From contig NZ_SRHY01000003.1 in NCBI RefSeq assembly GCF_004565465.1, forward strand, positions 1-64,000: a DNA stretch of 64,000 bases, given 5' to 3'. Below are positions 28,919 through 38,654 of this stretch, in pieces. This stretch comes from Lentibacillus salicampi (lineage in GTDB: Bacteria > Bacillota > Bacilli > Bacillales > Amphibacillaceae). Every line of letters starts with the position of its first letter. The first letter of the stretch is position 1. Both the position numbers and the translations under genes were made by a program. Below the pieces are notes generated by a model that worked only from the letters and a program-made list of their open reading frames with translations, made no database searches and was not told where the DNA came from.

Positions 28919-31558
28919 ATGCGTAATAAACTTGTATTGATTGACGGAAACAGTGTGATTTATCGGGCGTTTTTTGCCTTGCCTTTATTGAATAATGATA
29001 AAGGTGTTTACACCAATGCGGTGTATGGCTTTACAAATATGCTTTTGAAAATTCTCGGTGATGAACAGCCGACCCATATGCTGGTGGCGTTTGATGCCGG
29101 AAAAACAACATTCCGTCATGAAACCTACAAAGAATATAAAGGCGGACGGCAAAAGACACCGCCCGAATTGTCCGAACAGATCCCACTTTTGAAAGAAGTG
29201 CTTGATGCATTCCATATTTCCCATTACCAGCTTGATTTGTATGAGGCAGATGATATTATTGGCACCCTTTCCAAACAGGCGCAGGAAAAGGATTGGGATG
29301 TGACGGTTATTTCTGGTGATAAGGACTTGCTGCAGCTTGTATCGAACGAGGTTACGGTAAACTTGACCAAAAAAGGAATCAGTGATGTGGAACCTTATAC
29401 ACCGGCTTTTATGCAGGAAAAAATGGCCATTGCCCCTGAACAGATTATTGATTTGAAAGCATTAATGGGCGATAGTTCTGATAACATCCCAGGTGTGCCC
29501 GGTGTCGGGGAGAAAACGGCGGCAAAACTGCTGAAACAATTTGAAACGGTCGATAACGTGTACGAGCACCTTGATGAAGTCAACGGGAAAAAATTAAAAG
29601 AAAAACTGGAAAATCATAAAGATGATGCATTCATGAGCAAGAAGCTTGTCATTATTGACCGTGATTCACCGATTGATGTTTCACTGGACAAGGTTACTTA
29701 TGCAGGATACCCGCAAGCGGAAGTCAGTGCCATCTTTAAGAGTTTGGGCTTTCAGTCACTTCTGAATCGGATCGATGGGGAGCGACGGGATGAAGAAGAG
29801 GAGCGCACTGAACTGAAGCATATCGATTATACGATAGCAGATGAAGTCACTGCAGATATGCTGGGTGATGAGTCGGCAGTGGTACTGGAAATGCTTGAGG
29901 AGAATTATCACTACGGCAGGATAGAAGGCATCGGTGTGGTGAATCAATCCAATGCCTATTTTATCCCGACCGAAACGGCTGTCGAATCGGAAGCATTTAA
30001 AACATGGGTTGAAGACAGCAACCGGTCAAAAGTTGTGTTCGACGCCAAGAAAACGCTGGTAGCTTTATTGAATAAGGGTATCCATATCAGAGGCATCACG
30101 TTTGACATGTTTCTGACATCCTATCTGCTTAATCCGGCGGAGAATAACCATGATATTCCTGCCATTGCTCATCGGATGGGTAAGACAGACGTGTTGTATG
30201 ATGAAGAAGTTTACGGAAAAGGTGCCAAAATGAGGGTACCCGAACAGGGCATCCTCAGTGAACATGTCGCCCGGAAAACAAACGTTCTTTTTCAAATAAA
30301 GGATGAGATGAAGGAGCCGCTAAAAGCGAATGAACAATATGAACTGCTCAAAGAACTGGAAATGCCGCTTGCTCTTATTTTAGGTGAAATGGAACATACC
30401 GGTGTGCTGGTTGACACGGACCGTATCAAAGAAATGGGTGATGACCTGAAACAGCGGTTGAATGATTTGGAACAGGATATATATGGTCTTGCCGGCAGGG
30501 AATTCAATATCAATTCACCGAAACAACTTGGGCCAGTTCTGTTTGAAGAGCTTGAGTTGCCGGTCATTAAAAAGACAAAGACCGGATATTCGACAGCAGC
30601 GGATGTATTGGAGCAGCTGAAAAATGAACATGAAATCATCCCGAAACTGTTATTGTACAGACAGCTCGGTAAACTGCAATCAACTTATATTGCCGGTCTC
30701 TTAAAAGTCGTGGACTCAGACAGTAACAAAATCCATACGCGCTTTAATCAGGCACTGACACAGACTGGCCGTTTGAGTTCAGTTGACCCGAACTTGCAAA
30801 ATATCCCGATCAGGCTTGAGGAAGGGCGTAAAATACGACAGGCATTCGTCCCATCCAGGGAAGGCTGGATCATGTTTGCTGCCGACTATTCCCAGATCGA
30901 GCTCCGAGTGCTCGCACATATTGCGGGTGATGAAAAACTCGTTGAGGCGTTTACGAACGATTTGGACATCCATACCCAGACGGCAATGGATGTGTTCCAC
31001 GTTGACCGGGAAAACGTCACAGCTAACATGCGGCGTCAGGCCAAGGCAGTCAACTTCGGAATTGTGTACGGTATCAGCGATTATGGACTTTCCCAAAGTC
31101 TCGGCATCACACGCAAGGAAGCCAAACAATTCATTGAGCGTTATTTTGAAAGCTATCCTGATGTCAAAGCCTATATGGATAACATCGTGCAGGAAGCCAA
31201 ACACCAGGGTTATGTGACCACGCTGATGAAACGCAGACGTTATTTGCCGGAAATTACAAGCAGGAATTTCAACCGGCGTTCATTTGCCGAACGGACTGCC
31301 ATGAACACCCCTATTCAGGGAAGTGCTGCCGATATTATTAAAAAAGCGATGATCGATTTGCACGAAAAACTGCAGGATGAGAAAATCGAAGCACGAATGC
31401 TGCTTCAGGTGCATGACGAGCTGATTCTCGAAGCACCAAAAGAGGAGATTGAACAACTAAAAGAAATCGTACCAGCGATCATGGAAAAAACTGTGGATCT
31501 GAACGTACCATTGAAAGTCGACTATGAATATGGTGACAGCTGGTTTGATGCAAAATAA
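28919..31558 (+). CDS. polA: DNA polymerase I
   Basis: Gap filling and RNA primer removal. 879 residues: N-terminal 5'-3' exonuclease (about 1-290; DGNSVIYRAFFAL, YEADDIIGT, SGDKDLLQL, GDSSDNIPGVPG), a middle 3'-5' exonuclease-like fold lacking the usual acidic residues (about 300-465), and family A polymerase (about 470-879; DYSQIELR, RRQAKAVNFGIVYG, QVHDELILE). ATG 28919 follows GGAGG by 9 bases; TTG 28916 is less likely. It starts the polA-mutM-coaE operon. Confidence 0.97.
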   Translation: MRNKLVLIDGNSVIYRAFFALPLLNNDKGVYTNAVYGFTNMLLKILGDEQPTHMLVAFDAGKTTFRHETYKEYKGGRQKTPPELSEQIPLLKEVLDAFHISHYQLDLYEADDIIGTLSKQAQEKDWDVTVISGDKDLLQLVSNEVTVNLTKKGISDVEPYTPAFMQEKMAIAPEQIIDLKALMGDSSDNIPGVPGVGEKTAAKLLKQFETVDNVYEHLDEVNGKKLKEKLENHKDDAFMSKKLVIIDRDSPIDVSLDKVTYAGYPQAEVSAIFKSLGFQSLLNRIDGERRDEEEERTELKHIDYTIADEVTADMLGDESAVVLEMLEENYHYGRIEGIGVVNQSNAYFIPTETAVESEAFKTWVEDSNRSKVVFDAKKTLVALLNKGIHIRGITFDMFLTSYLLNPAENNHDIPAIAHRMGKTDVLYDEEVYGKGAKMRVPEQGILSEHVARKTNVLFQIKDEMKEPLKANEQYELLKELEMPLALILGEMEHTGVLVDTDRIKEMGDDLKQRLNDLEQDIYGLAGREFNINSPKQLGPVLFEELELPVIKKTKTGYSTAADVLEQLKNEHEIIPKLLLYRQLGKLQSTYIAGLLKVVDSDSNKIHTRFNQALTQTGRLSSVDPNLQNIPIRLEEGRKIRQAFVPSREGWIMFAADYSQIELRVLAHIAGDEKLVEAFTNDLDIHTQTAMDVFHVDRENVTANMRRQAKAVNFGIVYGISDYGLSQSLGITRKEAKQFIERYFESYPDVKAYMDNIVQEAKHQGYVTTLMKRRRYLPEITSRNFNRRSFAERTAMNTPIQGSAADIIKKAMIDLHEKLQDEKIEARMLLQVHDELILEAPKEEIEQLKEIVPAIMEKTVDLNVPLKVDYEYGDSWFDAK

Positions 31559-31570
31559 GGGGAAGATGAA

Positions 31571-32395
31571 ATGCCGGAACTGCCGGAAGTTGAAACGATA
31601 AAAAACACACTCAAACGATTTGTCATCGATAAAACAATAACCGATGTTACGGTATTTTGGCCGAACATTATCAAACGGCCGGATGATGCTGAACAATTTA
31701 AGGATCTTTTACATGGACAGTCGATACGCGACATTCATCGAAAAGGGAAATTCCTGTTATTTGAACTGGATGATGCCATACTGGTATCCCATTTGCGGAT
31801 GGAAGGCAAGTACAGTGTCCACCCGTCAGGGGAGCCTGTCAAAAAACATACACACGTCATTTTTACGTTTAACAGTGGTGAGGAGCTCCGCTATAATGAC
31901 GTACGGAAGTTTGGGACAATGCATCTGTTTAACAAAGGTGAGGAACGGCTTGGTAAACCGTTAAATCAATTAGGTCCGGATCCATTTGATGAAGCATTTA
32001 CGGTGGATTATTTTTACCAAAAGCTGAAAAAAACAGACCGGCAGATCAAATCGGTGCTGCTGGATCAGACGGTTGTCGCCGGTCTGGGAAATATTTATGT
32101 TGATGAAACGTTATTTAAGGCGAAAATCCATCCGTTAAGAAAAGCACGTCAATTAAAGAAAAGAGAAGTTCAAGCCATCCGGGAAGCAGCTATTTCGACA
32201 CTGCGGGAGGCGGTGGCTCAGGGCGGCACCACCATCCGCTCGTATGTGAATTCCCAGGGTGATATGGGCATGTTTCAGCAGGAGCTGTTTGTTTACGGAC
32301 AGGAAAACGAGCCATGCAAAGAATGCGGCAGGCCGATCACGAAAATGAAAGTCGGCGGACGCGGCACACACGTCTGCGTCTCATGTCAAAAATGA
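31571..32395 (+). CDS. mutM: Formamidopyrimidine-DNA glycosylase
   Basis: Base-excision repair enzyme removing 8-oxoguanine and nicking the strand. 274 residues: N-terminal PELPEVET with the catalytic Pro (P2, exposed after Met removal) and Glu3, a helix-two-turn-helix region (about 150-200; GLGNIYVDE) and the C-terminal zinc finger with four Cys (CKECGRP and HVCVSCQK). It begins 12 bases after polA. Confidence 0.97.
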   Translation: MPELPEVETIKNTLKRFVIDKTITDVTVFWPNIIKRPDDAEQFKDLLHGQSIRDIHRKGKFLLFELDDAILVSHLRMEGKYSVHPSGEPVKKHTHVIFTFNSGEELRYNDVRKFGTMHLFNKGEERLGKPLNQLGPDPFDEAFTVDYFYQKLKKTDRQIKSVLLDQTVVAGLGNIYVDETLFKAKIHPLRKARQLKKREVQAIREAAISTLREAVAQGGTTIRSYVNSQGDMGMFQQELFVYGQENEPCKECGRPITKMKVGGRGTHVCVSCQK

Positions 32396-32410
32396 AGTGA
32401 GGAATGTATC

Positions 32411-33010
32411 ATGACATTGGTAATTGGACTGACCGGAAGTATCGCAAGCGGCAAAAGTACCGTCTCATTAATGTTTGATGACTTTAATATTCCGGTGATT
32501 GATGCAGATAAGATTTCGCGGGAAGTTGTGAGGCCGGGCGAGAAGGCCTATGAGCAAATCGTGGACACATTCGGCGGTGAAATTTTACGGGATGATCAGA
32601 CAATCGACCGAAAAAAATTAGGTGCCATTGTTTTTGAAAACGAAGATAAACGCCAGGCATTAAACAGCATTGTCCACCCGGCAGTCAGGGAAAAAATGCT
32701 GGAACGACGGGATGCTCATGTGGACACGGGAGAAAAATGTGTTGTGCTGGATATCCCATTACTGTTTGAAAGCAAACTGACAAACTTCGTGGATAAAACG
32801 GTTGTCGTCTATGTCGATGAACAGGTGCAGCTGGAGCGGCTAATGGATCGTGACGGTTATTCGGAAAAAGAGGCGTATCAGCGGATTCATGCACAGATGC
32901 CGGTTAAGGAAAAGGCGGAACTTGCTGATGCTGTTATTGATAACAATGGGTCAAAATATGATGCGTATCAGCAGTTGGAATCCCTGCTGCGGGAATGGGA
33001 TGTTTTGTGA
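32411..33010 (+). CDS. coaE: Dephospho-CoA kinase
   Basis: Last step of coenzyme A synthesis, phosphorylating dephospho-CoA. 199 residues with the Walker A motif GLTGSIASGKST (about residues 6-17), DADKISREVV, the LDIPLLFE segment and an Arg-rich LID (about 140-160). It follows mutM after 15 bases, as in other Bacilli. The conserved order breaks off immediately afterwards. Confidence 0.96.
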   Translation: MTLVIGLTGSIASGKSTVSLMFDDFNIPVIDADKISREVVRPGEKAYEQIVDTFGGEILRDDQTIDRKKLGAIVFENEDKRQALNSIVHPAVREKMLERRDAHVDTGEKCVVLDIPLLFESKLTNFVDKTVVVYVDEQVQLERLMDRDGYSEKEAYQRIHAQMPVKEKAELADAVIDNNGSKYDAYQQLESLLREWDVL

Positions 33011-33066
33011 TTCAGCATCTGGAGAGAAAGAAAGAAGAGGAATATTGATATAATAACAGTCTAATA

Positions 33067-33083
33067 GGCTTTTTGAACAACCG
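33067..33083. repeat. Repeat fragment containing CTTTTTGAACAACC
   Basis: Matches the right terminus of the element ending at 21698. Only the terminal segment is recognisable. It sits at the left edge of the accessory stretch after coaE. Confidence 0.5.
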
Positions 33084-33147
33084 CTATATGTTACATTTGC
33101 AATAAATTACCACTTAACATGTTCTATGGAGTTGGAGTGTAAATTTG

Positions 33148-33693
33148 ATGAAAATTATAATTGTAGGGGTATCTTGTGTTGGAAAATCTACTGTAGGCAG
33201 GATATTAGCTGATGAACTTGGCTATAAATTCTTTGATTTTGACATAGAGGTTGAAAAATACTTTAACAGTCACATTACCTTTTTAAAAAATGAATACCCT
33301 CTTGAGATTGCCTATAGAGAAAAGGTAAGTGTCGTTTTAAGCAAAATTCTCAAAGAAAATAATAATCATTTTATTCTTGCCATGCCACCAAGTGGACTGA
33401 TGGATCACTATTGGAGATTAATCAACAAGGATGATCGTCTTATTACAATTGCGTTATGGGATAAGGCGAAAAACATTCTGGACAGGATTACGTTTTATGA
33501 TGATTACACAAAACCAATGGAATCACCAGTAACCAAAGAAAATGAAAAATACTATTTGAGGGAAATAAGACTGGACATGGAGTATTTTGGCAGAAGCCAT
33601 AAAAAGGCGGAAATTCAGAAGGACATCGATGGTAAAAGTGCTTTGCAGGCAGCAGATGAATTAAAAGATCTGCTTTCTGCTGAGGAACGGTAA
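33148..33693 (+). CDS. Shikimate-kinase-like P-loop kinase
   Basis: 181 residues. The N-terminal Walker A motif GVSCVGKST (about residues 6-14) is followed by ELGYKFFDFD, the layout of shikimate and gluconate kinase-like small-molecule kinases. However, the shikimate-binding Arg and GGG motifs of AroK are not evident, so the substrate is unknown. ATG 33148 lies after a GGAGTG ribosome site. It is AT-richer than coaE upstream and belongs to the accessory stretch. Confidence 0.65.
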   Translation: MKIIIVGVSCVGKSTVGRILADELGYKFFDFDIEVEKYFNSHITFLKNEYPLEIAYREKVSVVLSKILKENNNHFILAMPPSGLMDHYWRLINKDDRLITIALWDKAKNILDRITFYDDYTKPMESPVTKENEKYYLREIRLDMEYFGRSHKKAEIQKDIDGKSALQAADELKDLLSAEER

Positions 33694-33784
33694 AGAATCG
33701 GCCAGCTCAGTGGTACCTGAACAATTACAAAAAAGATGGATTGAACAATCATACGTTTGCTATTAATACGGTGAAAGGGTGGGA

Positions 33785-34351
33785 ATGTTGGATTTCCGGG
33801 GGAAAAGAAACGTAACTGAGGAAGAATTTTATCAGCTACGGGAGAATTCCGACCGGATAATGGAGTATATCGATGGTAAAGTGTTTATATCACCATCTCC
33901 ATCGACAAAGCATCAAAGAATTTCCGGCCGCTTGCATGCACAACTGTTTCAATTGCTGGATGGCTCCGATTGTGAAGTGTTTCATGCACCTTATGATGTT
34001 GAATTAACACATGATGAAATCGATGATACAACGATTGTGGTATCTGACCTGTCAGTCATCTGTGATAAGAGTGGATTAACCGGGGAAAAATATGTTGGCG
34101 TTCCTTCTATGATTATTGAGATCGTAGGCCCATCCAACCAATCTCATGACCTGGTTTATAAACCCAAACTCTATATGAAATATGGCGTGAAAGAGTATTG
34201 GATTGTGAACCCTATTTTGAATACAGTACAGGTTTATACCCTTGATGTTAATAAGGAATACCGGCTGCATGACATTGCAAAAGATAAAGGCAGCATCCAT
34301 TCAACCATACTGTCAGAATTTATAGTAGACATTGAGGGCATTTTCGATTAA
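33785..34351 (+). CDS. Uma2 family (PD-(D/E)XK-like) protein
   Basis: 188 residues of the Uma2/DUF820 family, whose members have a restriction-endonuclease-like fold and no known function in Bacilli. Visible motifs are RIMEYIDGKVFISPSPSTKHQ (substrate-side Glu), VVSDLSVICD (Asp), PSMIIEIVGPSN (the D/E-x-K-like EI...) and YGVKEYWIVNP. The catalytic-looking Asp, Glu and Lys appear intact. ATG 33785 is preferred to GTG 33779 because the AAAGGG ribosome site would abut the latter. Such genes are often mobile and present in many copies in cyanobacteria. Confidence 0.8.
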   Translation: MLDFRGKRNVTEEEFYQLRENSDRIMEYIDGKVFISPSPSTKHQRISGRLHAQLFQLLDGSDCEVFHAPYDVELTHDEIDDTTIVVSDLSVICDKSGLTGEKYVGVPSMIIEIVGPSNQSHDLVYKPKLYMKYGVKEYWIVNPILNTVQVYTLDVNKEYRLHDIAKDKGSIHSTILSEFIVDIEGIFD

Positions 34352-34635
34352 CAGTTGAAAATAGCTCAGTTCTTTGTAGATTTAAAATAAAAATCGTCCA
34401 AAACGGATGTAAAACCTAAGTCAGCAAAAGGGCTGGAGCCTGCTTTTGATTATGAAATTGATTGAAACAGGCTCTTATATGTTTCGTTAGGAAGTATTTT
34501 TGTGAAATAGTTTATTGTTTTATGCCTGTGTTATTCAAGAATATGCCCTAATATGCAGACTACCGATGACTCTTATTCCATTACTGCGACCTATTGCGGA
34601 AGACTCGTACATTATCCTAGGGTATTCTAAATTTT
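34352..34635. other. Intergenic stretch without recognised features
   Basis: 284 AT-rich bases between the convergent Uma2 and membrane-protein genes. No ORF with a ribosome site, no strong terminator and no known RNA motif were seen. Confidence 0.5.
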
Positions 34636-35196
34636 TCATTCTCGATATTTGAAGTGTCTTAAAATAATACTGGCAAGGATGCTAATGCCATAAAATCCTA
34701 TAAAGGTATATAGATTAAAAAAAATAGAATTTGTATGGACGTTTAAAATAGTTGACCGGTAAATTACTGAATTCGGGTCTTTAAAACTTCCCAATTCCCG
34801 AAATAGACTGATTGCAAATTTATATTCAAACAGTCCGCAACCAACAATAACGACTAAAATAATTAATGAACTGAGGTAAAATGCGATGTTCGTAACAGGT
34901 CTCCACCTTTGATAGACCAATAAGCTAAGAATAACACAGGAGTGTAGAAAGATTCCCACTACAATCGGAAAGAGAAGCAAAAATGGATTACCATTTCCAC
35001 CTGCCATTTGAGGGGGAAATGTGGATATATACATAAGAAAGAACCCAATAATAGAGATGATTATCTCTGCTACAAAAATACCTATCCCTGTTTTCTCTCG
35101 AAAATTATGTTTTATGAAAACAAATAATTGTTTTCTTGTTGCATAAAAAACCAAAAGGAATACAATAACTGAAAGTCCCAGGAAAATCACTAACAT
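34636..35196 (-). CDS. Four- to five-helix membrane protein of unknown function
   Basis: 186 residues with an AAAGGAG ribosome site 7 bases before the ATG. Hydrophobic segments lie at about 1-18, 36-58, 71-93, 104-124 and 158-178. A short Gly/Asn-rich loop (AGGNGN) follows the second. No family recognised. Codon use is AT-rich, like its neighbours in the accessory stretch. Confidence 0.7.
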   Translation of the reverse strand: MLVIFLGLSVIVFLLVFYATRKQLFVFIKHNFREKTGIGIFVAEIIISIIGFFLMYISTFPPQMAGGNGNPFLLLFPIVVGIFLHSCVILSLLVYQRWRPVTNIAFYLSSLIILVVIVGCGLFEYKFAISLFRELGSFKDPNSVIYRSTILNVHTNSIFFNLYTFIGFYGISILASIILRHFKYRE

Positions 35197-35333
35197 AATT
35201 TGCTCCTTTCAGTATTTGCGGATAAAAATACTAAATTAAATAGGAACGGCAACTATTTGAGGTAAGATCAATGGTCCTTTAACCTATAAATAAAGGTCAG
35301 GAATCGTTGCCATTCCCAATTCAGGATATTTGA

Positions 35334-36345
35334 CTAACGCATCCATACGATGTCGAGATCTTGATCGTTAGCGGACCAATCAACCCAGTGTGTAGCATCG
35401 TTGTTTTTCCCACCGTCAGGGTCTTTAATAGCAATTTTCCAATTTCCTCTATTTTCATTATACCCAATGATAGTGTACCAATGCCAATTGCTAAGATGCT
35501 CCGTTCCATTCATATCGGTTTGTGCACCAAGAGGATCGTTGCTATTAATAGCAGAGGTTATTTCTGATATACTTGGGGACTTGTCTTGATGGTTACTCCA
35601 AGCTGATGAATCATGTGTGACGTGTGCATACATACCTTTATTCCAAGGGTAAAGAAGAGTTCCGGTATAAAAAGATCTCATTTCACCATACAGATGGTTA
35701 ATTAAATTTGCCCGACTGCCATAAACAGCATTATCCCTGACTGAATAGCCCATTACATCATGGTAGTAATCTGCTATCATTGCTCCAACAGCAGGACCAC
35801 AAGCCGAATTTGGATGATTAACACCGTTCCTCCTTTGCCATATTCTATCAACATTTAATAATTTTCCATCATACGCCCCAGCAGGATGTATAGATTCAAT
35901 AAACTTATCGTTTAAAAGTTGATCCCATCTTTCCTTAGCATTTTTACTTTTTTGCAAACTCACTAATTTTTGATTTGAAATTTTTTTATATAACTTTGAA
36001 TTAACTGATACACTTTTGTTTTTTAATCTATTAAGAGTCCTTTCTTTTTTTTATGAAATTTTTTTCGTAATTCATTTTTGTTTTTTGCAAAGGCAAAATT
36101 GTTAAAACCAGAATAATACACATGTTGATAATTCTTTTTCTTTTGCAGGTACGATTTTAAACTACCGCCTTCACTATACTGCAAAATTGGGGCGATTGAT
36201 CTATTGGCCGAGACGATGATGTAACCAGTGTGATTGCCATTTTTTTTGCCCTCTAAATAATAACCAATTAGAGAATCATTTTTGTTGTATAACTTTTGGC
36301 CCGATAATGGAACAATCCCTTATTTAATTTTAACATAATCTACCT
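35334..36345 (-). pseudogene. C39-like cysteine peptidase gene broken by a frameshift and a stop
   Basis: The intact 3' part (35334-35963 in one frame) encodes a papain-like C39 family domain: NSACGPAVGAMIADYY (catalytic Cys), HWYTIIGYN (His) and KDPDGG (Asp). Upstream, another frame (about 36055-36325) reads YYLEGKKNGNHTGYIIVSANRSIAP, which resembles the N-terminal domain of these Bacillus proteins. The frames are joined by an A8 tract near 36042-36049, where nine A's would restore one reading frame. Further upstream an in-frame TAA near 36322-36324 interrupts KIK*GIVPLSG. Two lesions suggest decay, although a sequencing error or slippage in the A tract is possible for the first. No clear start or signal peptide remains. 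Confidence 0.7.
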
Positions 36346-36427
36346 TGTGGACAATATGAAATCCAAAGGGATAATACGGAACTATTTTTTAAATAATACT
36401 CAAATCACCATCCAGTAAACCGGGCTA

Positions 36428-36922
36428 TTACAATAACCTTGCATAGCGCAACGAAACTTGCTGTTCATCTGTTCCGGTCGGCGTCACTCTTCTTTCCTGG
36501 TAGACGAAACCACGTGATTCATAAAAAGGGATACCACGCTGATTACCTTCCTGAACGGATACCCATTGTCTCTCAGCACCATTTTTTATATGATCTTTGG
36601 TTAGTGCCTCGAGCAAATATGTGCCAATACCTTTATACCGGTAACTCTCATCAACATAAAACATGAAAATCTCTGCCGTATCTGATCCAGTCATACCGCC
36701 GCCAATCACGCCGGCAATTTTTGAATCCGCCAGTGCAACATGTGTATAGGCACCTTTTCGAATATCTTGACGTACCCGGTCATGATTATACCAAAATGCA
36801 ACATTCTCTCGCTGGTATTCTTCGCTGAGCGTACCTTCAACTGTTTGCCTCCAGCCCGCCGCACAAACGGCGGCAATGGTTTCTGTATGTTCTGTTTGTG
36901 GTTTAATGATTGCAATATCCAT
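36428..36922 (-). CDS. GNAT family N-acetyltransferase
   Basis: 164 residues with the GNAT acetyl-CoA-binding core VDESYRYKGIGTYLLEALTKD (Q/RxxGxG/A, about residues 92-112) and a C-terminal NQRGIPFYESRGFVYQERR segment typical of the fold. The substrate is unknown. An AAGGAGAGG ribosome site precedes it. It lies 18 bases downstream of the VOC gene on the same strand, so the two are probably cotranscribed. Confidence 0.88.
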   Translation of the reverse strand: MDIAIIKPQTEHTETIAAVCAAGWRQTVEGTLSEEYQRENVAFWYNHDRVRQDIRKGAYTHVALADSKIAGVIGGGMTGSDTAEIFMFYVDESYRYKGIGTYLLEALTKDHIKNGAERQWVSVQEGNQRGIPFYESRGFVYQERRVTPTGTDEQQVSLRYARLL

Positions 36923-36940
36923 TTACAGTTTTTCCTCTCC

Positions 36941-37315
36941 TTATGACAATGGCTGGACAACCCAAATCCAATAACCATCCGGGTCAGCTATGACAGCTTC
37001 CTTCACACCCCAATCCCGGTCCACAGGTTCCTGAACGATTTTGCCACTGCCGCTTTTGATGGATTGAACAGCCGCCGTGACATCATCAGTCATTAATTCA
37101 AAGGTCACACCTTTTTCAACCGGTTCAGGCTCGTCAATGATATGCAGCATGATGGTCATTTTTCCATCACCACTCCCGACTGAATAGTTGGCCATCCCGT
37201 TTTCCACGAAATCTTCCCTAAGACCCAACACTTCTTTATAGAAACTTCTGGATCTTTCCATGTCCTTCACCGGGATCACGATCGTGTTGAGTTTTTCAAT
37301 TTTAAAATTTGCCAT
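36941..37315 (-). CDS. VOC (glyoxalase/bleomycin-resistance fold) protein
   Basis: 124 residues with two beta-alpha-beta-beta-beta units. Opening with LNTIVIPVKDMERSRSFYKEVLGLR and closing with PDGYWIWVVQ. Metal-ligand-like residues include a Glu in FELMTDD. The function could be dioxygenase, glyoxalase or antibiotic sequestration and cannot be told from sequence. AAGGAGG ribosome site. Operon with the downstream GNAT gene. Confidence 0.85.
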   Translation of the reverse strand: MANFKIEKLNTIVIPVKDMERSRSFYKEVLGLREDFVENGMANYSVGSGDGKMTIMLHIIDEPEPVEKGVTFELMTDDVTAAVQSIKSGSGKIVQEPVDRDWGVKEAVIADPDGYWIWVVQPLS

Positions 37316-37514
37316 TTGTAATGCCTCCTTGAAATATTAAGCTGACAGTCAAATTCTTTTCATTTATGGTTGTATAAAGGACAAACAGCAGCAGTATGCC
37401 GAACAGCAATGCCATAAAAACATGGTTCCTATGGGCGACAATGCCGCGGCAATCATAGTAAATATTAAAATTAAATACTAATTATGGCATCCATGGATTT
37501 TTATCGATCACCAC

Positions 37515-38654
37515 TTACTGGAAAATTACTTCCAACACGTTTATCACGCGTTTAATGGCTTTCTTGTTGATTGAAAAGTACTTTGTAGTACCTTCTTTGC
37601 GAATTGAAACGAGCCCGGATTTGTGTAATTGGTTCAAATGACGTGATAGCGTGCTTTGTTTCATATCGAGCCTCGTGACGATTTGCTGGGCAAACATCTC
37701 CGTGTTGTCTGCAAGCAGGCCAAGAATTTCTAATCGTGTCTGATCGCCAAGGCCTTCGAAGGCGGGTGACATAGCGGTCAAATGTTTTCCCGATGCATTC
37801 GTTTTTCTTTCTGATGTATTGATGGAAGGTTCGAACATAACATACATATGCTGGTTGGTATTTTCAAAGGTCAGCAGTCTTCCCAAATTAACAACCGGTA
37901 TAAATGTCAGTTGTTCTGATCGTTTCAGCTTGTCCATCTCATTTGTATCGGGATACAGACCAGTCATCTCAAGCAGGGCCTCGACGTTGGTGCGGAATGA
38001 CTTGGATAACTTTGTATCATTATGCTCCTGCCATTCATATAATTTGTCTCGTTGACGTTCCCAAAGTTCCTTGAAGCCGGATGACCAGAACGATTCGATC
38101 AATCGTACAATTCTATCTTTAACAAGCTGCAAATCATTATAGAATGCCAGCGATTCCTCTATATCCTGCACTGACCAGCTCTCCAAAACAGCTTTTATGG
38201 CTCTGCGGCGGTTTTTCGGGTCCTTTAATTGATCTTCCGCCAGGCTCACACCCTTCATTGTTTTCTCGACAGGCTGAATACGTGGCAGATACTGATAGTA
38301 ATAATCCATTGTCTCCCTGATCCCATAAATGAGAAGGTCCAGGATCTCTCTTTCAGACATGCTCTTCCACCAGCCGATAAATGCTTCCCAATCATCATTC
38401 AGATGAGCATGGGTTTTTATATAATAACCCCGAAAAATAACACCATGAGCGAATACGGTCCGCAGCAAACGCAGGTCATTTTTAGTCTGATCAGGCAGCT
38501 TGGCGGCGAAATCCTTTAACCATTCTGATGAAAGCGTGGAACTGTTGAAATAATAATCTGTCAGCTGGATAGTCGTCAGAAGATTAACACCTAACGATTG
38601 TGCAGTGCTCAAGTTTGGCTTAGGGTAGGCAGGCACAAAAAATGCTTTCTCCAC
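37515..38654 (-). CDS. Long ArsR-type regulator with a ~290-residue N-terminal domain
   Basis: 379 residues. The C-terminal 80 residues form an ArsR/SmtB winged helix (FEGLGDQTRLEILGLLADN, QQIVTRLDMKQSTLSRHLNQLHKSGLV, KYFSI). The N-terminal region of about 290 residues is mostly helical and rich in Trp, Tyr and charged residues; I do not recognise it beyond similar uncharacterised long ArsR-type proteins in Firmicutes. No CxC metal site of ArsR/SmtB is seen, so the signal is probably not metal. GTG 38654 follows AAGGAGGG by 5 bases; upstream in-frame ATGs lie in AT-rich promoter-like sequence. Confidence 0.8.
   Translation of the reverse strand: MEKAFFVPAYPKPNLSTAQSLGVNLLTTIQLTDYYFNSSTLSSEWLKDFAAKLPDQTKNDLRLLRTVFAHGVIFRGYYIKTHAHLNDDWEAFIGWWKSMSEREILDLLIYGIRETMDYYYQYLPRIQPVEKTMKGVSLAEDQLKDPKNRRRAIKAVLESWSVQDIEESLAFYNDLQLVKDRIVRLIESFWSSGFKELWERQRDKLYEWQEHNDTKLSKSFRTNVEALLEMTGLYPDTNEMDKLKRSEQLTFIPVVNLGRLLTFENTNQHMYVMFEPSINTSERKTNASGKHLTAMSPAFEGLGDQTRLEILGLLADNTEMFAQQIVTRLDMKQSTLSRHLNQLHKSGLVSIRKEGTTKYFSINKKAIKRVINVLEVIFQ

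Noticed and set aside
30779..31217. Overlapping frames on both strands inside polA (over 140 codons each)
   Set aside because: They coincide with the most conserved part of the polymerase domain and have no translation signals.
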